From positions 1-21,578 of the forward strand of contig JBAUHQ010000426.1 in the NCBI GenBank assembly GCA_049680365.1: DNA of 21,578 nucleotides, in the 5' to 3' direction. The translations under genes were made by a program, and so were the position numbers. Positions 1 through 7,327 of this stretch are shown piece by piece. The stretch comes from K23-9 sp049680365 (GTDB lineage Bacteria; Planctomycetota; Planctomycetia; Pirellulales; Pirellulaceae). The notes under the pieces are model-generated. The model was not told where the DNA came from. It did not search any database and saw only the letters and a program-made list of their open reading frames with translations. Position 1 is the first letter of the stretch; each line of letters begins with the position of its first letter.

Positions 1-11
1 CTCACGCTGTA

Positions 12-29
12 GGATCTTTAACAAGATCC
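12..29. repeat. Short perfect hairpin upstream of trpB
   Basis: GGATCTT at 12-18 and AAGATCC at 23-29 form a perfect 7-bp inverted repeat around a 4-nt loop. No T-tract follows on the + strand, so it is not a convincing intrinsic terminator. It could be the end of an upstream transcript or part of the trpB leader. The gene upstream lies outside the window, so its role cannot be decided. Confidence 0.35.
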
Positions 30-102
30 ACTACCCAGACCGTAAGCTGTCACAAACCAATCGTGTTTTGTCAACTTCCCAGCACCTCCAAGAAAAGACG
101 CG

Positions 103-1326
103 ATGAGCACCGTACCGCAACCTTCACACGCATCGGCATCCGTTCCCGACCAACGCGGCCGTTTCGGAGACTTCGGCGGGCGATTTGTGCCCGAAACCTT
201 GACGCGAGCGTTAGACCAACTGTCCGAAGAGTACGATCGAGCCAAGAAGGATCCCGAGTTTCAGCGAGAACTGGCTGGCCTGCTGAAGACATTCGTCGGT
301 CGCCCCAGTCCGTTATATTTCGCCAAACGGCTGACCGAATCAGTTGGCGGTGCACAAATCTGGCTCAAACGTGAAGACGTCAATCACACCGGTGCTCATA
401 AAATCAACAACACGTTGGGCCAAGCACTTCTGACACTGCGAATGGGTAAGACGCGGGTGATCGCCGAAACGGGCGCCGGCCAGCATGGCGTTGCGTCGGC
501 GACGGCTTGTGCGCATTTTGGACTGCCCTGCACGGTCTACATGGGTAGCGAAGACATTCGGCGGCAGAAGCCCAATGTGTTTAGCATGAAATTGCTGGGA
601 GCGGAAATCTGTCCCGTCGAAAGCGGATCAAAGACGCTTCGTGATGCGGTCAACGAAGCGATGCGTGATTGGATGTCTTCGGTGGAAAACACTCACTACA
701 TCATCGGCAGCGTAATCGGTCCGCATCCGTTTCCAATGATGGTCCGCGATTTTCAAGCGATCATCGGCCAGGAGACTCGCGAGCAATGCCGTGACTCGTT
801 CGATCGTCTGCCCGATTGCGTGGTTGCCTGTGTCGGTGGTGGCAGCAACGCGGCGGGAATGTTCTATCCGTTTGTCGAAGACGACGGTGTGCGCATGGTC
901 GGCGTCGAAGCGGGTGGACGAAGCAACAAGCCGGGTGATCATGCATCGCCACTTTCGTTTGGAAGTCCCGGTGTGTTGCACGGAAGCTACAGCTACGTGA
1001 TGCAAGACGACGATGGCCAGACTTGTGACGTGCATTCGATGAGCGCCGGGTTGGACTATCCCGGTGTGGGACCAGAGCACAGTTACTGGAAAGACACTGG
1101 GCGTGTGGACTACATCGAGTGCGGTGACGACGCGGCAATGGCAGCGTTTGACCAACTCGCTCGCACCGAAGGCATTATCGCGGCGTTGGAATCCAGCCAT
1201 GCGGTTGCCAAAGCGATGACGATCGCGGCGGACATGCCGGCAGATCAGCACGTTGTCGTTTGTTTGTCCGGACGCGGTGATAAGGACGCGATGGAAATCG
1301 CTAGGCTACGCGGCGAGACTTGGTAG
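103..1326 (+). CDS. trpB: Tryptophan synthase beta chain TrpB
   Basis: This 407-residue protein is the PLP-dependent beta subunit of tryptophan synthase, which condenses indole with L-serine to give L-tryptophan in the cytoplasm. The PLP-lysine motif HTGAHKINNTLGQ is present, with the Schiff-base lysine at residue 100 (Lys87 in the enteric enzyme, so the N-terminus is about 13 residues longer). GAGQHG follows, the phosphate-binding loop GGGSNA is at about 245-250, and LSGRGDKD closes the C-terminus. Length is normal for the classical TrpB1 type. The ATG at 103 has only a purine-rich AAGAAAAG upstream, not a strong ribosome site. The usual partner trpA is not downstream: the next gene is convergent and unrelated. 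Family assignment is close to certain; the exact start is a little less so. Confidence 0.97.
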   Translation: MSTVPQPSHASASVPDQRGRFGDFGGRFVPETLTRALDQLSEEYDRAKKDPEFQRELAGLLKTFVGRPSPLYFAKRLTESVGGAQIWLKREDVNHTGAHKINNTLGQALLTLRMGKTRVIAETGAGQHGVASATACAHFGLPCTVYMGSEDIRRQKPNVFSMKLLGAEICPVESGSKTLRDAVNEAMRDWMSSVENTHYIIGSVIGPHPFPMMVRDFQAIIGQETREQCRDSFDRLPDCVVACVGGGSNAAGMFYPFVEDDGVRMVGVEAGGRSNKPGDHASPLSFGSPGVLHGSYSYVMQDDDGQTCDVHSMSAGLDYPGVGPEHSYWKDTGRVDYIECGDDAAMAAFDQLARTEGIIAALESSHAVAKAMTIAADMPADQHVVVCLSGRGDKDAMEIARLRGETW

Positions 1327-1463
1327 GCAAGTCAATGTTGTCCCGACAGTCCATGGCGGGATCGTCAAAACCAGACAATGCAGCACTCCGCCGCAGAGGG
1401 CCGGAGCAACGTTGTTACAACGCGACCCATTCAAAGGGGGCGGCCTCATCCTGGCTAGACCCG

Positions 1464-2201
1464 CTACTCTAATTCGTCATCGAACAAGTCTTCATCATCC
1501 TCGTCGTCAACTTCGGCGACGACCGGATTTCCTCGCACGGGTCGATACAGGTCCAGAGTTTCGCGGCCAGCTAGGTTGGCGTATATGTCGACGATTCCTT
1601 TCAAGCCCAACAAAAAATCACGTTCGGGGTCGCCGGACGATCCTTGGCCGAGCGTGAAAAAATAGGGACACGGTGTCTCGAAATCCGTTGGAATCTTGAT
1701 GGCGTCACCAATCGCAACAATCACGGCTTCGGCATCGACAAATTCATCTTCGCCGACCGTGATGCGAAAATCCGGCGGCGGCAATTCTTCTTCGTCTGAA
1801 TCTTCTTCATCTCGCTCAATTTCCAATTGACCAATCCGGGTCACCGCTTCTGGGCAACGAACACGACCGCGCAGCAGATCGGTTTCGGTTAGTCCGACCA
1901 TGACTCGGTCAATCCACTCGCCGATCAACGTGGGCAAAACCAGTGGTGGAGCTTCGGGATTCTGAGCATTCAAAGCTGATAGCGCCAGCGGCGACAAGCA
2001 ACGGTCAGGCATCATTGGCACAGGCTGATCGCGTTGTGACCGCAACGAGTGACCAATCGCTTCGGCTTCGATCAGTGTCACGTTGTAGCCGAGAAAACGA
2101 CCGTACAAAGCGGCTTCGATACCCAAAGGACCGGCACCGATAACGACGATCGTTCCGGGCGGTTCGAGTGTGTGATCCGAAAATAAGTTAGTTTGATTCA
2201 T
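1464..2201 (-). CDS. Small FAD/NAD(P)-binding Rossmann protein with acidic tail
   Basis: This 245-residue protein opens with a dinucleotide-binding fold: VVIGAGPLGIEAA gives GxGxxG at residues 22-27, and the second strand ends at Glu45, the position that usually holds the adenine ribose of FAD. A later VIVAIGD segment resembles the strand near the flavin in pyridine-nucleotide-disulphide oxidoreductases. The rest of that family, including an NAD(P) subdomain and redox cysteine pair, is missing, so it is about half the usual length. The last 19 residues are almost all Asp and Glu, and a second acidic stretch lies mid-protein. Its ATG overlaps the thiO stop by 4 nt (ATGA), so the two are translationally coupled; a role tied to ThiO or another flavoprotein is an inference. 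The specific function is not recognised. Confidence 0.8.
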   Translation of the reverse strand: MNQTNLFSDHTLEPPGTIVVIGAGPLGIEAALYGRFLGYNVTLIEAEAIGHSLRSQRDQPVPMMPDRCLSPLALSALNAQNPEAPPLVLPTLIGEWIDRVMVGLTETDLLRGRVRCPEAVTRIGQLEIERDEEDSDEEELPPPDFRITVGEDEFVDAEAVIVAIGDAIKIPTDFETPCPYFFTLGQGSSGDPERDFLLGLKGIVDIYANLAGRETLDLYRPVRGNPVVAEVDDEDDEDLFDDELE

Positions 2202-3352
2202 GGAGCGTTTGCAGATGTGGATTGCTGTTTGCCGACACTAAAAGGTCGCAAATCGATCGAAGGTGTGGCGCCTGTGATCAAGTCGGACATGACCACGGCT
2301 GTGGCAGGTGCTAAATGAAGTCCGCTGCGAAAATGGCCTGCTGCGACGAACAGGCTATCGCTGTTGGGTACACGACCAACCATTGGAAATCCGTCGAAAG
2401 TCATCGGTCGCAACCCCGACCACGATCGGACTTCGCATGCATTTCGCAGTTCTGGACAAAGGTCAAAAGCGAACTGACGCAGACTATCCAACATCGTCGC
2501 GGTGGTGCCTAGCTGCCAACCGACTTCTTCTTCGCAGGATCCAACCAAAGTGTGACCATCATCGCGTGCGACCAAGTAGCGATTGCCCACATTGACGACT
2601 CCGCCGAGTAGTTGCTGGCTGCTTTTGAACAACAAGACTTGGCCGCGAATCGGCACGATGCTTTCGGCCAAATTTAACGACGGTGCAATTTGTCCTGCCC
2701 AAGGACCAGCGCAAACAACGCACCAATCGGCTTGGACGTTTCGGTTGTTTTCGTTTTTGCACCGCCCCGTCACCGTAACACTGTCGCGCTGGTCGACAAT
2801 ATCCGCTACGTCAAAATGCTCGATGATCTTCACTCCGACTTGCTCGCAGGCAACTTGCAGAGCTGCCAAGAGATTCGGGCTACGAATCTGGCATTCGTCT
2901 GGTGTCCACCACGCGGAAGTTTTCTCGGCGGAATTAGCCCACGCCGACATCGATGGTTCGCGGCGAGCCAGTTCGCTTAAGTCAGTCGCTTCGCACTGGA
3001 TGTCCATTTCTTGCCAATACTGGGTCATGCCAATCATCGCGGCGCGCTCACCCGGCGTGGCAGCCAGGTACCAACCACCACAACGCCGGAAACCCGGATC
3101 GATGTTGGTCTGTTCCTGCAGTTGCTCGGTCCACTGCGGGTATAGCTGATGGCTGAGCCCCCGCAGTCGATCGATTGGATCGGTTGCTGTTGTCAAATTC
3201 GCAGGCGGCAAAATGCCGACAGCGGCCCAGGAAGTGGCTTGTCCAACCGTATCTCGTTCGAGCAACGTGACGTTGAGCTTTCGACGTGCAAGCTCCCAAG
3301 CCAAACTCAGACCAATCACTCCACCGCCAACAATGATTGCACGCTGGGTCAT
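2198..3352 (-). CDS. thiO: Glycine oxidase ThiO (FAD-dependent)
   Basis: This is a 384-residue FAD-dependent amine oxidase of the DAO/ThiO family. ThiO oxidises glycine to iminoglycine, the precursor of the thiazole ring of thiamine. The FAD-binding motif IIVGGGVIGLSLAWEL is at the extreme N-terminus (GGGVIG 9-14, Glu32 ending strand 2). Typical family segments follow: ATSWAAVGILPP, the central PIRGQVLLF, and a C-terminal GHFRSGLHLAPATA that matches ThiO better than DadA. The ATG at 3352 is chosen because it overlaps the stop of the upstream gene as ATGA and begins directly at the Rossmann strand; an in-frame upstream ATG at 3409 would add 19 unlikely residues inside the preceding gene. No other thi genes are in the window. 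A D-amino-acid dehydrogenase role is the main alternative. Confidence 0.88.
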   Translation of the reverse strand: MTQRAIIVGGGVIGLSLAWELARRKLNVTLLERDTVGQATSWAAVGILPPANLTTATDPIDRLRGLSHQLYPQWTEQLQEQTNIDPGFRRCGGWYLAATPGERAAMIGMTQYWQEMDIQCEATDLSELARREPSMSAWANSAEKTSAWWTPDECQIRSPNLLAALQVACEQVGVKIIEHFDVADIVDQRDSVTVTGRCKNENNRNVQADWCVVCAGPWAGQIAPSLNLAESIVPIRGQVLLFKSSQQLLGGVVNVGNRYLVARDDGHTLVGSCEEEVGWQLGTTATMLDSLRQFAFDLCPELRNACEVRSWSGLRPMTFDGFPMVGRVPNSDSLFVAAGHFRSGLHLAPATAVVMSDLITGATPSIDLRPFSVGKQQSTSANAP

Positions 3353-4083
3353 GACTGTGACTCTTGTGTCAAAATGGTATCGATTTGCTGCAGTAGGCTC
3401 GACGCGCATTCCGTCGTGGTATCGGCTAGCAGTTCTGCTCGCAAGCGATCCAGCGATTCGATCGTGTCGATGTCTTCACGTGTGGGCAGCATGGCGACTG
3501 CCAATCCCGCTTCGTCGCAGCGCTGGATTGTTTCACTCAGTACTTCGTCACTACTCCAAGGCATCGAAACAAACAGACGCTGGTAAGCCGGCCGCCACGG
3601 CCCGCTTAATCCAAGCAAGTAATAGCCTCCATCAACAGCGGGGCCAATCACGACATCGTTCGCTTTCAATTGCTCTGCCGCCGATTCGATCACTTCGTCG
3701 TTGATCATCGGACAGTCGGCACCGATCAAGATGGCACTCTGCTGAACTTCGTCGGTGGATTCATGAATCACATCCGAAAACCAGGACATCATTCGTTGCC
3801 CCAGATCACCATCGCTTTGGTGAGCGACCGACCACTGCGGCGAAATCTGGCTCGAAAAACGATTTGCCTTCTCTCGCGGCGTCACGACAACCATCCGCTG
3901 GTCAGCAACACTAACCAGATTAATCGTCAAAACCTGTACAAAAACCTTGTGCAGCCGAGCAGCCTGATGCATGCCAATGCTCCTGCCCAGCCGCGTTTTC
4001 ACAGCACCCACCGTCCAAAATTTCGCCATCAATCCCAGCGTGAGGCGATCACTAACAATGGATTCTGCTGTGGAATGTGGCAT
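3349..4083 (-). CDS. DUF2064 / TIGR04282-type transferase (rSAM/selenodomain-associated)
   Basis: This is a GT-A-like nucleotidyl/glycosyl transferase of the DUF2064 family, related to CofC. The hallmark LMAKFWTVGAVKTRLG, at about residues 18-33, is the family's MAK-x-P-x-x-G-x-VKTRL start. GADCP and DGGYYLLGL supply the acidic metal/substrate motifs. As I recall, this family is named 'transferase 1, rSAM/selenodomain-associated' because it co-occurs with the radical SAM protein ArsS, which is also present at 20638. The substrate is unknown. It is the first gene of the three-gene operon with thiO, joined by an ATGA overlap at 3349-3352. The start is uncertain: ATG at 4083 gives 244 residues with no clear ribosome site; ATGs at 4125 and 4173 are further in-frame options but run into a repeat array. 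Confidence 0.85.
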   Translation of the reverse strand: MPHSTAESIVSDRLTLGLMAKFWTVGAVKTRLGRSIGMHQAARLHKVFVQVLTINLVSVADQRMVVVTPREKANRFSSQISPQWSVAHQSDGDLGQRMMSWFSDVIHESTDEVQQSAILIGADCPMINDEVIESAAEQLKANDVVIGPAVDGGYYLLGLSGPWRPAYQRLFVSMPWSSDEVLSETIQRCDEAGLAVAMLPTREDIDTIESLDRLRAELLADTTTECASSLLQQIDTILTQESQS

Positions 4084-4445
4084 AGTTGATGCGTAAACAA
4101 GAATGATGAGCGATGAAGGTCCCATCCGTGAATGAAATGTACAACGCGTGAGGAATCCACGAGACGAATCCACGTGGGGAATCCGTTTGGAACAATGGGT
4201 CCGGCGAAACCCAGCAAGAAAACGATCTCAGCTGCCATTGATTGTTAGCGAAAACCGACTTCCTTGTTACCATAGGGACGTGGCGAAAACAGACCCAGCG
4301 GGACCGGCTTAGCGGCGTGTCGAGGATCAGTGCCCCCGTTTTTTGGGGACCGAATCCTCCCAAGCTTACTTATCTAGACCGTTTACATTTGTTATTCTCG
4401 CACGCGTTCCCATCCTTCTTTTTTTGAGGTCATGGTCGGCAGTTC
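4084..4445. other. Divergent intergenic region, DUF2064 operon / Ser-Thr kinase
   Basis: This 362-bp stretch separates two divergent transcripts and must hold both promoters. It contains a three-unit 13-bp-period direct repeat (4153-4185). TATTCT at 4393-4398 is -10-like, but the corresponding -35 (TTATCT at 4370) is poor. GAGG at 4426-4429 lies 16 nt before the kinase start, farther than usual for a ribosome site. No convincing gene was found in it; short frames on both strands have no family features. Confidence 0.6.
4153..4185. repeat. Three direct repeats with a 13-bp period
   Basis: GAATCCACG at 4153-4161 recurs exactly at 4166-4174, and GAATCCG follows at 4179-4185, so the units start 13 bp apart each time. 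The second unit runs into the palindrome CCACGTGG (4170-4177). The array sits upstream of the DUF2064-thiO operon and about 260 bp from the kinase gene, a position compatible with a regulator-binding array. No regulator is identified. Confidence 0.6.
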
Positions 4446-6032
4446 ATGTCGCAGCCACAGCTCACGTCCGAACGATTCATTCGCTTGATTGCTAAGAGCA
4501 AGCTGGTGGATCAAGCCAAGGCCGAACGGCTAGTGGAGAAAATCCGTGAAAAGCACGACGGCGAACTGCCCGAAGAGCCCAAACGCGTTGCAAGGTACTT
4601 TGAAAAGCAAGGCTTGATCACGCCCTGGCACAGCGAAAAACTGCTCGCTGGAAAATACAAAGGATTCTTTTTAGGCAAGTACAAGCTGCTGGGTCACATC
4701 GGCACTGGCGGCATGAGTAGCGTGTACTTGGCCGAACACGTTCGATTACAAGACCGCCGCGCGATCAAGGTACTACCCAAAGCACGCGTGAAAGACGCGT
4801 CGTACTTGGCGCGTTTTCAGTTGGAAGCCAAAGCAATCGCTTCGCTGAATCATCCCAACATCGTGCTAGCGTACGACATCGACAACGACGGCGACGTCCA
4901 TTACATCGTGATGGAGTATGTCAATGGTTTGGATTTGCAACAGTTAGTCAAGAAAGATGGACCCGTCGACCCATCGACCGCAGCCGACTTAATCGCGCAA
5001 GGTGCACGCGGTTTGGCGCATGCTCACGAACGAGGCGTCATTCACCGCGACGTCAAACCAGCCAACTTGCTAATCGATCAGGAGGGCGTTGTCCGTTTGC
5101 TGGACATGGGACTAGCACTGGTCGCGGCGGATGACCAAGAATCGTTAACCGTTGCCAACAACGAAAATGTACTGGGCACGGCCGATTACTTGGCTCCCGA
5201 ACAAGCCCTTAACAGTCATACGGTTGATCATCGAGCAGACATCTACGGGTTAGGCTGCACGCTTTACTTTTTGTTGACCGGCAAGCCACCGTTTAGTGAC
5301 GGAACTCTGGCGCAGCGAATCGCAAAGCACCAAACCGAAATGCCGACATCGATTCGCCAGCTTCGTCCCGATGTGCCGGGCGAAATGGAAGGCATCTGCG
5401 TCAAAATGATTCAAAAGGACCCGAAGTATCGCTATCAGACTGCCGATGACGTCGCTGCGGTTTTGGAGAAATTCGCAGCGAAGGTTCCCAAGGGTCAAAA
5501 GGTCACCGCTGGCTTGGGTGAATCACCCATCGATGATGGTTCGTCATCGATCTCACTTGACGGCAACAGTCACCTGTCGGCGATCAAAGGCGACACACTT
5601 ACTAACAAGAACGATGACACACTGGCTAGCAGTCGTTCAAGAGTTATTCGCGGTAAAGGCATCAGCGCCAGCGATAGCGGTCGACTGGTCGATGTCGTCC
5701 GCCGGCCCATTGAATTTGATATGGGCGGTGAGAGCCAACTGGATTTGCAAACCGAATCGGGATACCGCGTCAAACCTAGTCAAGGGAAACCGTCTCGAAG
5801 CCATTCGGGCATCGACGCACCTGCATTGGAAAGCCACCGTGCATCGGCGGGACGTTCCAGTGTTCATATCGGCGACGAATCCGATGTCCACCGCCGGGCT
5901 AGATCTCGCGGCGAATCATCATTGCAACAAAAAAAACCAATTGATCCCGTGTTGTTAGGGGCACTGATTTTTGCTCTGGTAATTGTCACCGCAGCGATCG
6001 CGTTTTATGTCGCACGAATCACCGCGTCGTAG
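4446..6032 (+). CDS. Ser/Thr protein kinase with C-terminal membrane anchor
   Basis: This is a 528-residue Hanks-type protein kinase. An N-terminal segment of about 75 residues, typical of planctomycete kinases, precedes the catalytic domain (about 78-340). Visible motifs are the glycine loop GTGGMSSVY (from residue 86), the ATP lysine Lys108 in AIKVL, the catalytic loop HRDVKPANLL with Asp202, and GTADYLAPEQ for the APE site. The DFG triplet reads DMG (LDMGLA, Asp220), so the metal-binding Asp is kept but Phe is Met. Residues from about 345 to 500 are Ser/Thr-rich linker. One hydrophobic helix near 503-523 ends just before the C-terminus, so the kinase is a tail-anchored cytoplasmic enzyme with no external sensor. 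The start ATG lacks a well-spaced ribosome site, but an in-frame stop at 4425 excludes longer starts. plsC follows after 34 bp. Substrates are unknown. Confidence 0.93.
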   Translation: MSQPQLTSERFIRLIAKSKLVDQAKAERLVEKIREKHDGELPEEPKRVARYFEKQGLITPWHSEKLLAGKYKGFFLGKYKLLGHIGTGGMSSVYLAEHVRLQDRRAIKVLPKARVKDASYLARFQLEAKAIASLNHPNIVLAYDIDNDGDVHYIVMEYVNGLDLQQLVKKDGPVDPSTAADLIAQGARGLAHAHERGVIHRDVKPANLLIDQEGVVRLLDMGLALVAADDQESLTVANNENVLGTADYLAPEQALNSHTVDHRADIYGLGCTLYFLLTGKPPFSDGTLAQRIAKHQTEMPTSIRQLRPDVPGEMEGICVKMIQKDPKYRYQTADDVAAVLEKFAAKVPKGQKVTAGLGESPIDDGSSSISLDGNSHLSAIKGDTLTNKNDDTLASSRSRVIRGKGISASDSGRLVDVVRRPIEFDMGGESQLDLQTESGYRVKPSQGKPSRSHSGIDAPALESHRASAGRSSVHIGDESDVHRRARSRGESSLQQKKPIDPVLLGALIFALVIVTAAIAFYVARITAS

Positions 6033-6066
6033 ATGTTGCGTTCATTTGCTGAGTACCCCTTGATTT

Positions 6067-7278
6067 ATGTCTGTCGTTTTTGATCGTCCCTACGAATTTG
6101 TCCCACGGGATCGTACGACATTCTGGCCTTGGCTGATTTTGCGACTGCGATTGGTCGACCATTATCTGAAAAAGAAAGAAGGGGTTGTCGCGAGCGAGGT
6201 GCTCAACTTCGACCGGCTCAAAGCCTCCGTCGATCAAGGTCATGGCGTTGTTGTCGCGCCAAACCATTGCCGCTACGCCGATCCGCTGGCCATGTCTTGG
6301 CCGTCACGCGAAGCGAAAGTGTACTTTTACGCCGTCGCTTCGTGGCATCTGTTCAACAAAAGCTGGTTCGATGCGTTTGGAATCCGCAGGTGCGGAGGGT
6401 TTAGCCTGCATCGGGAAGGTACGGATCGAAAATCGCTGGAAACCGCGATCGAGATTTTGACCAACGCTGAACGCCCTTTGATCATTTTTCCCGAAGGCCA
6501 AACGTTTCGAACTAACGATCTGGTTCGTCCTGCACTCGATGGCGTTGGCTTCATTGCTCGATCGGCAGCACGCCGACGAAAAAAACACGACGGCGGCCAA
6601 GTCGTGATGCATCCTGTTGCAATCAAGTACCTTGCGACCGGCGACATCACCCAATGGTCGAAGCATCAATTGGATCAGATGGAGTCCCATTTGGGTTGGC
6701 GACGTCAACAAACGCCCGACTTAGTAACCAGAGTGCTTCGTCTTTCCGAAGCTCAGTTGACGCTGAACGAATTGGCATTCCTGGGTTCGGTACGGACAGG
6801 CGAACTAACAGAGCGTCGAACGGTGCTTTGCCAACACTTGCTCCATGAAGCAGAAGCGCAACTGGGGATGCAAGTCGTCGACTCGGGGGATGTTGGAGCA
6901 CGAATACGAACAATCCGCTCTAGCATCGCGTCGAAATATTTTGGCGAGGCGACGGACGATGCACGTCGCTTGCAACTGAAGGATCTGGATTTCAGCTGCG
7001 ATGTTGCGCAAGAACTGGATGCTTACGACGACCCTGCGTACTTGAATTCATCCGACGTTACCGATGAACGAATCATTGAAACGATTCAAAGAATCCAAGA
7101 GAGCTTAGTCGGTAAGATCAACCGCAAGGTGCCACTGAAAGCTGTTATGCAATGTGGCGAAGCCATCGCCGTTCCTGCCCAGAAAGCTCCCAAAGGGCAA
7201 ACCGATCCGATATTGGAATCATTAACGCAAAACTTGCGCAAGATGATTGACCAACATCCCGGCAGAAAAGTACGCTAG
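6067..7278 (+). CDS. PlsC-type 1-acylglycerol-3-phosphate acyltransferase family protein
   Basis: This is a membrane-associated acyltransferase of the PlsC/LPLAT family, which transfers an acyl chain to a lysophospholipid such as lysophosphatidate. The catalytic motif is NHCRYADP (NHx4D with Asn66, His67, Asp72), and the substrate-binding motif is FPEGQTFRTND (Phe141-Pro142-Glu143-Gly144). At 403 residues it is longer than the roughly 240-residue PlsC enzymes; the C-terminal 200 residues after about residue 200 have no recognised motif and look helical and charged. There is no obvious membrane helix. It lies 34 bp after the Ser/Thr kinase and before phoR, so the three may share a transcript. 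The exact acceptor cannot be told from sequence, so no gene symbol is given. Confidence 0.88.
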   Translation: MSVVFDRPYEFVPRDRTTFWPWLILRLRLVDHYLKKKEGVVASEVLNFDRLKASVDQGHGVVVAPNHCRYADPLAMSWPSREAKVYFYAVASWHLFNKSWFDAFGIRRCGGFSLHREGTDRKSLETAIEILTNAERPLIIFPEGQTFRTNDLVRPALDGVGFIARSAARRRKKHDGGQVVMHPVAIKYLATGDITQWSKHQLDQMESHLGWRRQQTPDLVTRVLRLSEAQLTLNELAFLGSVRTGELTERRTVLCQHLLHEAEAQLGMQVVDSGDVGARIRTIRSSIASKYFGEATDDARRLQLKDLDFSCDVAQELDAYDDPAYLNSSDVTDERIIETIQRIQESLVGKINRKVPLKAVMQCGEAIAVPAQKAPKGQTDPILESLTQNLRKMIDQHPGRKVR

Positions 7279-7327
7279 CTTTTTCGCAACGGTTGCCAAC
7301 ATTTGCCGACTAGGAGAATCGTCCTCG

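Noticed and set aside
47..73. CTGTCAC and TTGTCA upstream of trpB as a second Pho box or promoter
   Set aside because: The units are 21 bp apart rather than 11 or 22, and a -10 at the proper distance from TTGTCA would run into the ribosome-binding area.
628..1251. 207-residue open frame on the - strand opposite trpB
   Set aside because: It lies wholly antisense to a certain gene, is rich in His/Arg as expected from a reversed reading frame, and has no family motif.
1410..1422. 13-bp odd palindrome CGTTGT-T-ACAACG between trpB and the convergent operon
   Set aside because: It has no usable loop as RNA and no T-tract on either side, so it is not a terminator for the convergent genes; probably chance.
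2583..3149. 188-residue open frame on the + strand opposite thiO
   Set aside because: Antisense to thiO with Cys/Ser/Arg-rich composition and no domain; a shadow of the real gene.
4332..4350. CCCC/GGGG hairpin around a T-run upstream of the kinase
   Set aside because: Only four contiguous pairs with the T-run in the loop rather than after the stem; not a terminator and not clearly a regulatory element.
4432..4488. 18-codon upstream frame (ATG 4432) overlapping the kinase start, close to GAGG
   Set aside because: GAGG is only 2 nt from this ATG, too close for a ribosome site, and no coding signature is possible at this length. It might be a chance overlap.
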